Positions 8,682-18,216 of a stretch of 42,219 nt of DNA are shown here, piece by piece. Numbering within the stretch: the first letter of the stretch is position 1; each line of letters opens with the position of its first letter. Under the pieces are notes generated by a model. The model worked only from the letters and a program-made list of their open reading frames with translations. It had not been told where the DNA came from and ran no database searches. Both the position numbers and the translations under genes were made by a program. The stretch comes from Clostridiaceae bacterium (lineage in GTDB: Bacteria; Bacillota; Clostridia; DSM-8532): positions 1 to 42,219 of the forward strand of contig JAAYMA010000094.1 in NCBI GenBank assembly GCA_012521615.1, given 5' to 3'.

Positions 8682-9356
8682 ATGAAGAAGAAAATTCTTC
8701 AGGTACCAGTTATAGTAGGAAAAGGCTCAGGCCAGTTTTTCCTTGAGAAGGATGTCAAAATCTCTCCACCCAGTCCTCCCATTTATAAGATTGAAAAAAT
8801 CGATAAATGGGTAGAAGTATACGATTGCCATGTAATTCCAGGGAAGGTGATTTTCAATGCTTTCCTGTGGAAGAACATCGCGTATAAGACTGTGGAAGAT
8901 GTTCACGATGGCATTGTTAACGGGCCCATCTATCACGCTACCTTTAAGTTCCCCTTTGGAGGATTTGTCGAAATTGATCCGATTGGGTGCGATAAGGTCA
9001 AAGAGGGCGACGTTGCAGAGCTGCTCGAAGCATATGTGGAGGGAGAAAAAGATTTCCTTCATGGAGAAACATACTGCAAAGGCGTAAAAGTCTTTGAAAA
9101 ACTTCTTGAAAAAGATGTTATCAAGGTAGCCTTCAAAGTAATAAGAAAAGAGCATATTCCGGTAATATGCGAAGAGGACAAAAAATATTGCGGCAAAGAA
9201 GACAAGAAGGATGATAAATACGACAAGTGCGATGATAAGTACGATTACAAAGATGACAAGAAAGACTGGAAGTACGACAAATACGATGACAAGTTCGAAA
9301 AACGTTATGACTGCCGTGGGGACTACTATGCAAAATGCCGAGGATTCTATAAATAA
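8682..9356 (+). CDS. SPOCS (DUF3794) domain protein with a Lys/Asp/Tyr-rich tail, probable spore-coat protein
   Basis: A 224-residue protein. Residues ~1-160 form a SPOCS/DUF3794-like domain: a run of beta strands with CHVIPGKVIFNAFLWKNIAY, a central FKFPFGGFVEID and a closing strand. In clostridia such domains occur in spore-coat and morphogenetic proteins. From ~163 onward it becomes low complexity, with repeated units such as DDKYDK, DDKYDY and YDKYDDK, and four cysteines spaced through the tail. There is no signal peptide, fitting assembly inside the mother cell. The start ATG has GAAAGGAG upstream. The spore role is inferred from the domain; no sigma-factor site was recognised with confidence. 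Confidence 0.75.
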   Translation: MKKKILQVPVIVGKGSGQFFLEKDVKISPPSPPIYKIEKIDKWVEVYDCHVIPGKVIFNAFLWKNIAYKTVEDVHDGIVNGPIYHATFKFPFGGFVEIDPIGCDKVKEGDVAELLEAYVEGEKDFLHGETYCKGVKVFEKLLEKDVIKVAFKVIRKEHIPVICEEDKKYCGKEDKKDDKYDKCDDKYDYKDDKKDWKYDKYDDKFEKRYDCRGDYYAKCRGFYK

Positions 9357-9378
9357 GAATACATAGGCAAAAAAAAGA

Positions 9379-9409
9379 CAGGGTTTGTAAACATACAGCC
9401 CTTTCTTTT
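9379..9409 (+). terminator. Probable terminator of the SPOCS gene
   Basis: AGGG plus TGTA pairs with TACA plus CCCT around AACA, with small internal mismatches, followed by TTCTTTT. Confidence 0.65.
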
Positions 9410-9512
9410 ATATTAAAAAAGCCCTTGAAAAATTGAGAACTTCTATTTAGAATTAATTGTAATAAAACTGACCACATAATATACTATTTATAAAAATTAT
9501 GGGATTTAATGA

Positions 9513-9541
9513 TTGATTCATATAAACAAGTGTGGTAGTAT
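9513..9541 (+). promoter_or_regulatory. Predicted sigma-A promoter for the thrS leader
   Basis: TTGATT (9513-9518) and TAGTAT (9536-9541) lie 17 bases apart, about 30 bases before the T-box stem I. Confidence 0.5.
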
Positions 9542-9569
9542 AGCTTTACATAAGAATATATGCAGAGGC

Positions 9570-9807
9570 ATTGATGGGGACACGCTAAATCCGTACGAGC
9601 GCTAAAGAGAGGAAAAGCCCCGGGCTGAAAGCTTTTCCGCGTATCAGGATTTTAGTACCACCCCGGAGCTTAAGGGTTGAAAATTCAAAGTAAGCCCTTT
9701 ACGTTGATAACGTTACAATCACAATGAGTGACAGGAATTTTCCTGTAATCAAGGTGGAACCGTGTGAGTTTAAGCTCTCATCCTTGAATGGATGGGAGCT
9801 TTTTTAT
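9570..9807 (+). promoter_or_regulatory. T-box riboswitch (threonine tRNA sensing) with leader terminator
   Basis: The leader has a stem-I region with an AGAGAGG bulge element and a hairpin GGAAAAG/CTTTTCC. The T-box consensus AAGGTGGAACCGTG is at 9751-9764, and AAGCTC-CATCC pairs with GGATG-GAGCTT followed by seven T (terminator ~9772-9807). ACC codons at 9657-9662 are plausible threonine specifiers, agreeing with the downstream threonyl-tRNA synthetase. By known mechanism, uncharged tRNA-Thr pairs with the specifier and the UGGA bulge and prevents termination. T-box identity is secure; the exact specifier is inferred. Confidence 0.93.
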
Positions 9808-9848
9808 ATAAAAATACAGAAAACTGATAAATCAAGGAGTTGAACAGA

Positions 9849-11762
9849 ATGATAGAAGTTACACTGAAAGACGGGAGTAAGAAGTCCTATCAGAGCGGAA
9901 CCAATGTTTATGATATTGCAAAGGATATCAGTCAAGGTCTTGCGCGCGCTGCAGTCGCAGCCGAAATTAACGGAAAAGTCACGGATTTGAATACTTCTCT
10001 TTACGAGGATTGTACTTTAAACCTGCTTACTTTTGACAGTGAGGAAGGTAAGGCCACATATTGGCACACTGCTTCTCATATTATGGCACAGGCTGTAAAA
10101 AGGCTTTTTCCGAATGTAAAGCTGGCAATCGGTCCTTCCATAGAGAATGGGTTTTACTATGATTTTGATTCTGAAAAATCATTTACACCCGATGATTTGA
10201 CAAAAATAGAAGCAGAAATGAAGAAAATCATAAAGGAAGATTTGCCAATTGAAAGGTTTACACTGCCGAGGGATGAAGCTTTGAAACTTATGGAGAACGA
10301 ACCATATAAAATTGAGCTTATAAATGAACTTCCGGTGGATGCAGAAATTTCATTCTATAAGCAGGGTGAATTTACAGATCTGTGCTCAGGGCCACACTTG
10401 CCTTCAACCGGAAAAGTCAAAGCCTTTAAGCTCATTCAGCAAGCCGGCGCCTATTGGAGGGGCGATGAAAAAAACAAAATGCTCCAGCGGATTTACGGTA
10501 TTGCATTCCCTAAGGCCAGCCAGCTTGAAGAATATTTGAAAATGCTCGAAGAGGCAGAAAAACGTGATCACAGAAAACTTGGCAAGGAGCTTGAATTATT
10601 CTCATTTGATGAAGAAGTTGGTCCGGGTCTGGTATTATGGCATCCAAAGGGTGCAAGGGTCAGAATGCGTATTGAAGATTTCTGGAGACAGGAACATATT
10701 AAGAACGGATATGACATTGTATATACTCCGCATATAGGTCGGGGCAAACTTTGGGAGACTTCAGGACATCTGGGCTTTTATAAAGAAGGTATGTACTCTG
10801 CCATGGATGTGGATGGTCAGGACTTTTACGCAAAGCCCATGAACTGTCCTTTCCACATAGCAATTTATAAAAGCAGGCTTTATTCTTACAGGGACCTGCC
10901 ATTAAGGTGGGCTGAACTTGGAACAGTATACCGCTATGAAAAAAGCGGCACCCTGCATGGCCTTTTAAGAGTAAGAGGGTTTACCCAGGACGACGCACAC
11001 CTGTTCTGTGCCCCCGAACAAATGCCGGACGAAATTCGAAGGGTATTGAGATTCTGCCTTTATATGCTTGATGCGTTTGGCTTTGATAAATATAAGATAT
11101 ATCTGTCCACAAAACCGAAAGAGAAGTATGTAGGGGATGACCAGATGTGGGCCGATGCCACCAAAGCTCTTAAAGAAGCAGTTATTGCAGAAGGCCTTGA
11201 ATGTGACATTGACGAAGGTGGCGGAGCGTTTTATGGTCCTAAAATAGATATAAAAATCAAGGACGCTTTGAACCGTGAATGGCAGTGTTCAACAATTCAA
11301 TTTGACTTCAATGAACCTGAGCGTTTTGATATGACTTATGTCGCTCCTGATGGCACAAGAAAACGTCCATATATGATACACAGAGCACTTTTGGGTTCCA
11401 TTGAAAGATTTTTCGGTGTGTTGACAGAGCATTATGCAGGTGCTTTTCCTGTGTGGCTTGCTCCTGTTCAGGTGAAAATCCTGCCTATACTTGAAAGTCA
11501 CCACGAGTATGCGAACAAAATAGCTGAAAAACTGCAGCAACTGGATGTTTATGCCGAAGTAGATTTGCGGAATGAAAAAATAGGTTATAAGATACGTGAG
11601 GCCCGACTGGAGAAAATACCCTATATGCTGATTATTGGCGACAAAGAGGTTGAAAACCAGTCAGTTTCAGTCAGATCAAGAAAAGACGGGGATTTGGGGG
11701 CTATGAATGTTGATGCCTTCATTTCAAAATTGATGGAAGAAATCAGAACGCGGGCAAATTAA
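9849..11762 (+). CDS. thrS: Threonyl-tRNA synthetase
   Basis: A 637-residue class II aminoacyl-tRNA synthetase charging tRNA-Thr. In order: a TGS domain (1-~61), the editing domain with H73/H77 (HTASH) and C179/H183 (CSGPH), the catalytic core with MNCPFH, motif 2 ([20 protein letters not shown]) and motif 3 ([11 protein letters not shown]), then the anticodon-binding domain from ~535. The start is ATG 9849, nine bases after AAGGAG; a TTG at 9840 would abut the ribosome site and is rejected. Expression is controlled by the T-box leader upstream. Length and motifs are normal, so the gene looks fully functional. Confidence 0.98.
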   Translation: MIEVTLKDGSKKSYQSGTNVYDIAKDISQGLARAAVAAEINGKVTDLNTSLYEDCTLNLLTFDSEEGKATYWHTASHIMAQAVKRLFPNVKLAIGPSIENGFYYDFDSEKSFTPDDLTKIEAEMKKIIKEDLPIERFTLPRDEALKLMENEPYKIELINELPVDAEISFYKQGEFTDLCSGPHLPSTGKVKAFKLIQQAGAYWRGDEKNKMLQRIYGIAFPKASQLEEYLKMLEEAEKRDHRKLGKELELFSFDEEVGPGLVLWHPKGARVRMRIEDFWRQEHIKNGYDIVYTPHIGRGKLWETSGHLGFYKEGMYSAMDVDGQDFYAKPMNCPFHIAIYKSRLYSYRDLPLRWAELGTVYRYEKSGTLHGLLRVRGFTQDDAHLFCAPEQMPDEIRRVLRFCLYMLDAFGFDKYKIYLSTKPKEKYVGDDQMWADATKALKEAVIAEGLECDIDEGGGAFYGPKIDIKIKDALNREWQCSTIQFDFNEPERFDMTYVAPDGTRKRPYMIHRALLGSIERFFGVLTEHYAGAFPVWLAPVQVKILPILESHHEYANKIAEKLQQLDVYAEVDLRNEKIGYKIREARLEKIPYMLIIGDKEVENQSVSVRSRKDGDLGAMNVDAFISKLMEEIRTRAN

Positions 11763-11841
11763 ATAATACTCTGAAGTATTATTCAGGAAAACTCCAAAAA
11801 GATTTTGCTTCAACTGTAAAAAAAGGCATTATAAATGATAT

Positions 11842-11875
11842 AATAACCTCTGATGAAGAATCGGGGGTTATTTTT
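11842..11875 (+). terminator. Hairpin with T-run abutting the holA start codon
   Basis: ATAACCTC pairs with GGGGTTAT around a ~13-base loop and is followed by TTTTTA directly before ATG 11876. It could terminate thrS transcription. The G-rich right arm is also the only candidate ribosome site for holA, so the hairpin may limit its translation. Confidence 0.55.
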
Positions 11876-12949
11876 ATGTCCGGAAGCAATTACAGGTCTA
11901 ATCGCAGTACAAAAGGGAAAAATTCAAAAGTGATAGCCAGCTTGAATAAACATATAAAAAATAAAGAACTGCTTTCACTGTACTTGTTCTTTGGAGAGGA
12001 AAAGTTTTTAATAGATTATTATGTCAATGAAATTAAAAAAATAGCGGCTGGATTGGATACCAACGGTCTGAATGTTGTTATTTTTGAGAATAAAGTGGAT
12101 ATAAATGATATTATTGATGCGTGCAACACTTTTCCTGTGTTTTCAGACAAAAAACTTGTGCTGGTCAAAAACTCCCAGCTCTTTGCCAGGGGCGGGAAAT
12201 CAGACAGTGATTCATCTGACAACAAAAGCCAGCAGATACTTAAGGATTATTTTGCAGAAATACCCGGAACCTCTTGTCTGGTCTTTGTAGAAAACAATGT
12301 GGATAAAAGATTAAGCATATACAAGCAAGTTGAAAAATATGGACTGGCGGCAGAATTCAACCGGTTAGGCCCTGAAGAGCTGGTGCCGTGGGTGATTAAA
12401 GGTTTTCAAACTTTTAAGAAATCAGTTTCATTGGAGGCAGCCCAATATCTGGTTGCAATAAGCGAACCCGATATGTACACTCTCAGGAATGAAATACTTA
12501 AAATCAGTACCTATGCTGACAGCAAAGACCAAATAAGTCCGGATGATATCAAATTGTTGGTCACTCCGACTGTTAAAAGCGTTATATTTGACTTATTGGA
12601 TGCTGTAGCTCAGAAAAATATTCCAAAGGCCCTTAAATTGCTGGATGATATGATTGCAATAAAGGAACCTGAACAAAAAATACTGTCAATGTTGTCCAAA
12701 CAAACCGGTGAACTTTTGAAACTGAAAACTTTGTTAAAAAAAGGAGCTGACAGTAAAGATATAAACTTCTATTTTAAGGGCAAGCATCCTTATGCCCTTA
12801 AAATTATGACGCAGCAGGTCAGAATGATGGAGGAGGATTACCTTCGCAATTTGCTGAAGGCATGTGTTGAAGCAGAGACAAATTATAAAAAGGGGCTTAT
12901 TGATGTCAGACTTGCCCTTGAAGTATTATTGAGCAAAATTGCAGGCTGA
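11876..12949 (+). CDS. holA: DNA polymerase III delta subunit
   Basis: A 357-residue HolA-family protein, the clamp-loader subunit that opens the beta sliding clamp. The N-terminal LYLFFGEEKFLIDYYVNEIKK is the family hallmark (HolA lacks an active Walker A). It is followed by the strand motif KLVLVKNSQLF, the GTSCLVFVENNVDKR segment, the helical middle region (LVPWVIKGF; MYTLRNEILKISTYA) and the C-terminal collar domain ending in RLALEVLLSKIAG. The first ~25 residues, rich in Ser/Asn/Lys, are longer than in typical members, and the ribosome site (GGGGG) is poor, so the true start could be downstream. It is a core replication gene. Confidence 0.88.
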   Translation: MSGSNYRSNRSTKGKNSKVIASLNKHIKNKELLSLYLFFGEEKFLIDYYVNEIKKIAAGLDTNGLNVVIFENKVDINDIIDACNTFPVFSDKKLVLVKNSQLFARGGKSDSDSSDNKSQQILKDYFAEIPGTSCLVFVENNVDKRLSIYKQVEKYGLAAEFNRLGPEELVPWVIKGFQTFKKSVSLEAAQYLVAISEPDMYTLRNEILKISTYADSKDQISPDDIKLLVTPTVKSVIFDLLDAVAQKNIPKALKLLDDMIAIKEPEQKILSMLSKQTGELLKLKTLLKKGADSKDINFYFKGKHPYALKIMTQQVRMMEEDYLRNLLKACVEAETNYKKGLIDVRLALEVLLSKIAG

Positions 12950-13137
12950 CGGTTCTGGCTATTAGTTTTGAACAGGGCAAAACAGTTTATTTTTATGGAC
13001 TAAGGCAATATATTCTGTTAATATAAAAATATATTGAAAATTCATTTACATTCCAATTTTTTTGTACGAAATAATATATTGAGAGGATATAATTTATACA
13101 GTAAGATAAAGCCATAACAAAATTAAGGAGCTACAAA

Positions 13138-14016
13138 GTGCCTGAAGAAAGAGCAGTGGGTGATTTTTTTGGTTTTATAATGAGTTTTTTGGGGCTTAGC
13201 GGTCCCTGGGATATATTAAGGATGATTGTAGAAATATCCTTGGTTTCCTATGCAGTTTATAAAGTTATTCAGCTGGTACGTGAAACCCGGGCACTTCAGC
13301 TTGTTAAAGGGCTTTTGTTTATTCTTATTTTCTCCTGGATGTCGAAGTTGCTGGGGCTGAAAACAATAGCTTATCTGCTTCAGAGTGCACTGCAAATATT
13401 TGGATTCAGTCTGATTGTTCTTTTCCAGCCGGAATTGAGAAGAGCTCTTGAAAAGTTGGGAAGCAGCGGTTTCCAGGACTTTATGCTTCGGAGAACAGAT
13501 GAGGAAAGGTTTAAAATCATTTCTACCATTGAAGCCATTGTAAAAGCATGTACAAAGCTCTCAGAAGACTATATTGGCGCTCTGATCATAATCGAAAGAG
13601 GCACAAAAATAGGAGAGATTATTAATACGGGCACACAAATGGATGCAGTTTTATCAAGTGAGCTTTTAATTAATATATTTCTTCCCAAATCGCCTCTACA
13701 TGATGGTGCTGTAATTATCCGGTCAAATGTGATCAAAGCTGCGGCATGCTATTTGCCGTTAACCCAAAATGCTGCTCTTAGCCGTGAGCTTGGCACACGT
13801 CATCGTGCGGCATTGGGAATTACTGAGATTTCAGATGCAATCGCGGTTGTTGTTTCTGAAGAATCAGGCAAGATTTCATATGCCCATAATGGAGGCTTAA
13901 CCAGGAACCTTACACCAGATCTGCTCAGAAAAGCACTGACAAAATTCCTGCTGGAAGATGAGAGTGACAGAAAGCTCTTCACATTCAGAAAGGTGAAACG
14001 CAATGAACAAGATTAA
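13138..14016 (+). CDS. cdaA: Diadenylate cyclase CdaA (c-di-AMP synthase)
   Basis: A 292-residue membrane-anchored enzyme making cyclic di-AMP from two ATP. Three N-terminal membrane segments cover ~25-95. The DAC domain follows, with the catalytic HDGA (residues 188-191) and RHR (221-223) motifs, and GTRHRAALG and VVVSEESG around them. The start is GTG 13138 behind AAGGAG. The gene overlaps the next one by 14 bases, the conserved cdaA-ybbR arrangement in which YbbR/CdaR modulates CdaA. The usual third member, glmM, does not follow. c-di-AMP controls potassium, osmotic balance and cell-wall homeostasis in Firmicutes. Confidence 0.97.
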   Translation: MPEERAVGDFFGFIMSFLGLSGPWDILRMIVEISLVSYAVYKVIQLVRETRALQLVKGLLFILIFSWMSKLLGLKTIAYLLQSALQIFGFSLIVLFQPELRRALEKLGSSGFQDFMLRRTDEERFKIISTIEAIVKACTKLSEDYIGALIIIERGTKIGEIINTGTQMDAVLSSELLINIFLPKSPLHDGAVIIRSNVIKAAACYLPLTQNAALSRELGTRHRAALGITEISDAIAVVVSEESGKISYAHNGGLTRNLTPDLLRKALTKFLLEDESDRKLFTFRKVKRNEQD

Positions 14017-15253
14017 CATGATGTTTAAAAAAGATTCGGTAATCAAAATCATCTCTGTGTTTATAGCTGTTTTTATCTGGTTTCTGGTTCTGGATCTGGA
14101 AAATCCTTTCGAGGAAAGGAGCCTTTCTGTACCGCTGATAAGCAACATTGAAGTTTTGAGAACACATAATCTCCAATTGATCGGAAGCCAAATCCCCGCG
14201 AGTGTTGATATAAAGATAAGGGGACGCAGAGATAATATAACTGCTGTTACCGCAAATGATTTTTATGTCAATATAGATTTATCCGAAGTAACCTCCTCAG
14301 GTACCAAAACTATTAAAGTGAATCCCCCGAAATATTTGGGTGATAAGGATATAATGATTACCTCAATAAACCCGTCATCCGTTGTACTTACTTTTGAGCG
14401 CATTGTGGGAAAACAGTATCCTGTTAATGTTGAATTTGTGGGTAAACTTCCGGCAGGTTACGAACTTGTCAATTTCAGTGTGGATCCGGGAAATGTAATA
14501 CTTGAAGAACTGGAATCAAGTATAGAAAAAGTTGAGAAAGTTGTAGCCTATGTAAATTTGGATGAAATAGGTGACAACAGTGAAATAATTATGAGAGGCA
14601 CGGCCATAGATACCAATGGTGAAGTTGTAAGACAATTTGAAGGAAAAATTCCTGTCATAGTCAGGTTTAATCTGGCCAAGCGTCTTCCTGTTGTTGCAAC
14701 TACACGGGGAGAGCCGGCCGAGGATTTTTATTTGAAGGAAATACGCTACTCCATTCCTGAAATAAGGGCATTGGGAACAAGAAAGGTCTTGGACAGTCTG
14801 ACAAAAATAGAGGCAGAAGCAATAGATATCTCTGGAAAATCAGCAAGCTTTACAACGCCGCTTTCGCTGATTCTACCTGAAGGTGTCACTGTATTCAATG
14901 CTGATGCAGAAAAATTATCAGCTGAAGTGGTCATAGATCAATATGTGACAAAAAATATCAATATTTCAGCAAGTCAGATCACTATTTATGATGGCGACAT
15001 GACAGGGAGCAAGATATACAAAGTTTCAGATGAGCCTATTACCATAGCAATTAAAGGCAGACCCGAACTTGTTAATGCGGTCAGGCCGTCCGACATAAGC
15101 GTATCTGTTCAGGTAGGCGGATTTGAGAAGGGTGAGCATGAAGTTCCTCTTAATATAAAACTTCCTTCAAATATTACGCTTGTCGGAGAGTATACGGTAA
15201 ATATCGTTATAGAAGAGGAGCCAGTCACTACACCTGTTCCGGAAAATCCCTGA
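14003..15253 (+). CDS. cdaR: YbbR-domain protein, CdaA regulator
   Basis: A 416-residue protein with one N-terminal membrane anchor (SVIKIISVFIAVFIWFLVL) and an extracellular part built of about four YbbR repeats. The repeats show the recurring pattern of strands such as YPVNVEFVGKLPAGYELV and LPVVATTRGEPAEDFYL, and the protein ends in a proline/threonine-rich tail. It overlaps cdaA by 14 bases with its own AAAGGTG ribosome site, so the two are translationally linked. In Bacillus and Listeria the homologue binds CdaA and tunes its activity. Confidence in family is high; the sign of regulation is not visible. Confidence 0.93.
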   Translation: MNKINMMFKKDSVIKIISVFIAVFIWFLVLDLENPFEERSLSVPLISNIEVLRTHNLQLIGSQIPASVDIKIRGRRDNITAVTANDFYVNIDLSEVTSSGTKTIKVNPPKYLGDKDIMITSINPSSVVLTFERIVGKQYPVNVEFVGKLPAGYELVNFSVDPGNVILEELESSIEKVEKVVAYVNLDEIGDNSEIIMRGTAIDTNGEVVRQFEGKIPVIVRFNLAKRLPVVATTRGEPAEDFYLKEIRYSIPEIRALGTRKVLDSLTKIEAEAIDISGKSASFTTPLSLILPEGVTVFNADAEKLSAEVVIDQYVTKNINISASQITIYDGDMTGSKIYKVSDEPITIAIKGRPELVNAVRPSDISVSVQVGGFEKGEHEVPLNIKLPSNITLVGEYTVNIVIEEEPVTTPVPENP

Positions 15254-15275
15254 TTTGAAAATATGAGAATCGCAT

Positions 15276-15312
15276 AGGGACATAGCGGAGCCTATAGAGC
15301 TGTGTCCTTTTT
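15276..15312 (+). terminator. Terminator of cdaA-ybbR, overlapping the 3' end of the Crp gene
   Basis: AGGGACATAGC pairs with GCTGTGTCCT, followed by T. The right arm is the last codons of the convergent Crp/Fnr gene, so the same bases serve as coding sequence and terminator. Confidence 0.8.
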
Positions 15313-15993
15313 ATTTACACTGCCAAAACTTAATTTTTTTAACTTAGAATGATACACTATTTTCCCGCGGCTGAGAGTTACAAGTCCTTTTCCTTCCATC
15401 TCTTTTAAAAGGCGGCTGACTACTTCCCGGGCGGTTCCAAGTTCAGAAGCAATTGCCTCGTGGGTAGAATAGAGCGGATATGTGCCATTTGCAGTTTTGG
15501 TTATGAGAAGATCCAGAAGTCTGTCACTGGTTTTTTTGAAAGTGATATTTCCTACAAGATTCAGAACAGAGTAAAACTTGGCTGCCATGGCAGTAAAATA
15601 AAACTTTTGAAGGGCAGGTATTTCAAAGAAAAATGATTTGAAAGCTTCTACAGGCATTAAAACTACCTCACTATATTGTTCTGCTGAAGCAGCAACCGGA
15701 AAAACAACATCACCCACGCCCAGAATACAGGATACTGTAAGGACACAGGTTTCTCCCCTGCCCATTCTGTAAAGGGTAATCTCTTTTCCTTCTTCCGAAA
15801 GTTTATATACGCGTATAAGTCCTGAAAGTACAAAAACAACATTGGAACATTTTTTGTATTCGTCCAGAAGTATGGTATCTGCTTCAATTTGATTGTAGAT
15901 TAAAGAATCCATAAAATAATCGTAGTGTTTACCGAGCTCCTTTGTAAAGGGGAAAACTTTTTCAAATTTTTTCTTAGTCTTCGGATCAAGCAT
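15292..15993 (-). CDS. Crp/Fnr-family transcriptional regulator
   Basis: A 233-residue protein with a cyclic-nucleotide-binding-like beta barrel (~20-150, including VVFVLSGLIRVYKLSEEGKEITLYRMGRGE) and a C-terminal winged helix containing THEAIASELGTAREVVSRLL, the typical Crp recognition-helix region. It lacks the N-terminal cysteine cluster of true FNR, so oxygen sensing through an iron-sulfur cluster is unlikely; the effector is unknown. The start ATG has AGAGGTAGG upstream. It lies 181 bases downstream of the thioredoxin gene on the same strand, suggesting a redox-related target or shared transcription, an inference only. Confidence 0.9.
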   Translation of the reverse strand: MLDPKTKKKFEKVFPFTKELGKHYDYFMDSLIYNQIEADTILLDEYKKCSNVVFVLSGLIRVYKLSEEGKEITLYRMGRGETCVLTVSCILGVGDVVFPVAASAEQYSEVVLMPVEAFKSFFFEIPALQKFYFTAMAAKFYSVLNLVGNITFKKTSDRLLDLLITKTANGTYPLYSTHEAIASELGTAREVVSRLLKEMEGKGLVTLSRGKIVYHSKLKKLSFGSVNKKDTAL

Positions 15994-16174
15994 AAATAAA
16001 CCTACCTCTGCCTTCTATACATCTCTTAACATTATAGCAGATAACAGGTTATTATGTATTTGTCCGAAAAAAATTGAATATCAATTCTATAAAATAAGGG
16101 ACGAACCTTATATGGTTTGCCCCCTGTTACAAATCAGACAGATTCTGAAAATTTATAAAAATAACGTTGTATGC

Positions 16175-16483
16175 CTATATTATCTTTTTGAAATCTTCCT
16201 TGCTTCTGAAGCCTATGACTTTATTGGTAGCCTTTCCATCTTTGAAAGCAATAACCGTTGGTATACTCATAACACCGAATTTGCTTGCAAGCTCAGGTTC
16301 TTCATCCACATTAACTTTCAGTATTTTAACTTTATCCTTCATTTCTTCTGCCAGCTCATCCAATACAGGAGCAAGCATTCTGCATGGTCCGCACCAGGGT
16401 GCCCAGAAATCTACTAAGACGGGTATATCTGAATTTTTTATTTCCGATTCGAAAGTTTTTTGAGTTACATTCTTAATGTTCAT
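16175..16483 (-). CDS. trxA: Thioredoxin
   Basis: A 102-residue canonical thioredoxin, reducing cytoplasmic protein disulfides. The redox site is WCGPC at 30-34, with the buried Asp25 (VDFWAPW) and the cis-proline loop SIPTV. The start ATG is preceded by AAAGGAG. It is encoded upstream of the Crp/Fnr regulator on the same strand; no thioredoxin reductase gene is present in the window. Full length and all key residues are present. Confidence 0.97.
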   Translation of the reverse strand: MNIKNVTQKTFESEIKNSDIPVLVDFWAPWCGPCRMLAPVLDELAEEMKDKVKILKVNVDEEPELASKFGVMSIPTVIAFKDGKATNKVIGFRSKEDFKKII

Positions 16484-16685
16484 TAACTTTCAGCTCCTTT
16501 CAGAAATTCAATCATTCTTTGTAATTTTAATATAACGCATACATAGCTCTTTATTCAGTGATAAAGTTACAATGCCCAAAAGCTTAGCAGAGTGATTTTA
16601 ATAAAAGGTATTTATTATTTTCGAAATATATGAAATAATATTTGTCAATCACTTCTATAATATCACATTAAGGAGTATTAGGAAA

Positions 16686-17417
16686 ATGAATGTGCGCATA
16701 TTTAAAATTATAGCTTCTATAACTGTTATTTTAATTTTTGGAGGGTTATTTATGAGCTGTTCAAAGAAAAATACGAATGAGCCTGCCCCGATAACAATCG
16801 GAGAGGGTGAAAACAAGATTACCCTGACACCCGGATACCAATTCATTCCTCCTGAAAAAGGTGATCTTGTAGCGGTAATGAAAACCAGCATGGGCGATAT
16901 CCATATTAAGTTGTTTCCTGAGAAAGCACCTAAAACTGTTGAAAATTTTACCACACACGCAAAAAACGGATATTATGACAATGTAATTTTTCACCGGGTA
17001 ATTGATGACTTCATGATTCAAGGCGGAGATCCTACAGGTACAGGCAGAGGAGGCGAAAGTATCTGGGGCGGAAGCTTCGAAGATGAATTTGATATAGATC
17101 TTCTTAATTACAGGGGCGCTCTCAGTATGGCCAATACAGGACAGCCCGGCACTAATACCAGCCAGTTTTTCATCGTCCAGAAAAAGAATATGGACGATCT
17201 GTTAGATTCTCTGAAAATGTATTATCCTGAAGAACTTGTTGAATATTACAAGAATGGCGGAACTCCCTGGCTGGATTTCAAGCATACAGTGTTTGGACAG
17301 GTTTATGAGGGAATGGATGTAGTTGATAAAATTGCCCAGGTAAAGACAGACGAGAATCATAAGCCACTTGAGGATGTTGTTATATATACAGTTGAGATAA
17401 TGGAGTATGAGAATTAG
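16686..17417 (+). CDS. Cyclophilin-type peptidyl-prolyl cis-trans isomerase, probable lipoprotein
   Basis: A 243-residue protein. Residues 1-25 form a hydrophobic signal ending in GLFMSC, a weak lipobox with Cys at about 25, so attachment to the outer face of the membrane is likely but not certain. The cyclophilin domain starts at ~58 ([18 protein letters not shown]) and has the catalytic region [17 protein letters not shown], then [17 protein letters not shown]. It probably assists folding of exported proteins. The start has AAGGAG ten bases upstream. It overlaps the following YdcF-like gene, so the pair is co-transcribed. Confidence 0.93.
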   Translation: MNVRIFKIIASITVILIFGGLFMSCSKKNTNEPAPITIGEGENKITLTPGYQFIPPEKGDLVAVMKTSMGDIHIKLFPEKAPKTVENFTTHAKNGYYDNVIFHRVIDDFMIQGGDPTGTGRGGESIWGGSFEDEFDIDLLNYRGALSMANTGQPGTNTSQFFIVQKKNMDDLLDSLKMYYPEELVEYYKNGGTPWLDFKHTVFGQVYEGMDVVDKIAQVKTDENHKPLEDVVIYTVEIMEYEN

Positions 17418-18216
17418 AATGAAGCTGATGAACAGACAGAAGTTGTTTAAAAAGGTTTTGGCAGGTATTTTATTTATAGTTGGAATCTTTCTGATTCAGA
17501 ATACCATCCAAGTATACAGATATTTTACTGATTGGAATCTTGGTGTTATTCTGCCTGCAGCCTTTGGAGTTTTTTGCTGGCTGTATTCCTGCAAGCTCGC
17601 CTTTATAGAAGAACCGATTATTAAAAATAAAAGGTTGAGAATTGTAATTACATCTATGATCATTGCCTTTTTTGTGTTATTTGCTGTGGTGGAATTTTTA
17701 ATTATTATTGATCCTGTTATTCATAGTTCTGATTCTGCGGGAAGAGTGGACCATGTTATTGTTCTGGGCTGCGGAATATGGCCGGATGGAAGGCCGACTG
17801 CATCATTGGCTTTAAGACTTGACAAAGCTGTTTCGTATTACAGGGATAATCCGCATGTATATATTATAGTATCAGGGGGACAGGGCCCCAACGAACCATT
17901 TCCTGAAGCGCTGGCAATGGAGGAATACCTTATGAAAGCAGGAGTACCAAAAAATAAAATCATAAAAGAGGAGAAATCCACAAGTACAAAGGAAAATTTC
18001 CAGTTTTCCCGTAAGCTGATTGATGCGCCAGAAGGGGAAAAAACAAAAATAGTATTTATAACAAGTGACTTCCATATTTTCAGATCACGAATCCTGGCCA
18101 GACGCTTCGGATTTGATGCCTATGCCATAGCGGCACCTACACCTGGGATAGTAAAACTAAACAGTTATCTGCGCGAGTTTTTTGCCTTTGTTAAGTCCAT
18201 GCTTGTGGATTATTAA
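17407..18216 (+). CDS. YdcF/SanA-family (DUF218) membrane protein
   Basis: A 269-residue protein with three N-terminal membrane segments (~13-40, 45-65, 75-100) and a DUF218 domain. The domain begins at [17 protein letters not shown] and contains the conserved [25 protein letters not shown] and [19 protein letters not shown] blocks. Relatives (SanA, ElyC) affect envelope integrity; the biochemical activity is unknown. The start is uncertain: ATG 17407 overlaps the cyclophilin stop and ATG 17419 follows just after it, so translation is probably coupled. Its stop codon shares a TTAA with the stop of the convergent DUF4364 gene. Confidence 0.87.
   Translation: MRIRMKLMNRQKLFKKVLAGILFIVGIFLIQNTIQVYRYFTDWNLGVILPAAFGVFCWLYSCKLAFIEEPIIKNKRLRIVITSMIIAFFVLFAVVEFLIIIDPVIHSSDSAGRVDHVIVLGCGIWPDGRPTASLALRLDKAVSYYRDNPHVYIIVSGGQGPNEPFPEALAMEEYLMKAGVPKNKIIKEEKSTSTKENFQFSRKLIDAPEGEKTKIVFITSDFHIFRSRILARRFGFDAYAIAAPTPGIVKLNSYLREFFAFVKSMLVDY

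Noticed and set aside
8727-9155. 142-codon antisense frame in the SPOCS gene
   Set aside because: It mirrors the biased codon use of the plus-strand gene and has no start signal or family resemblance.
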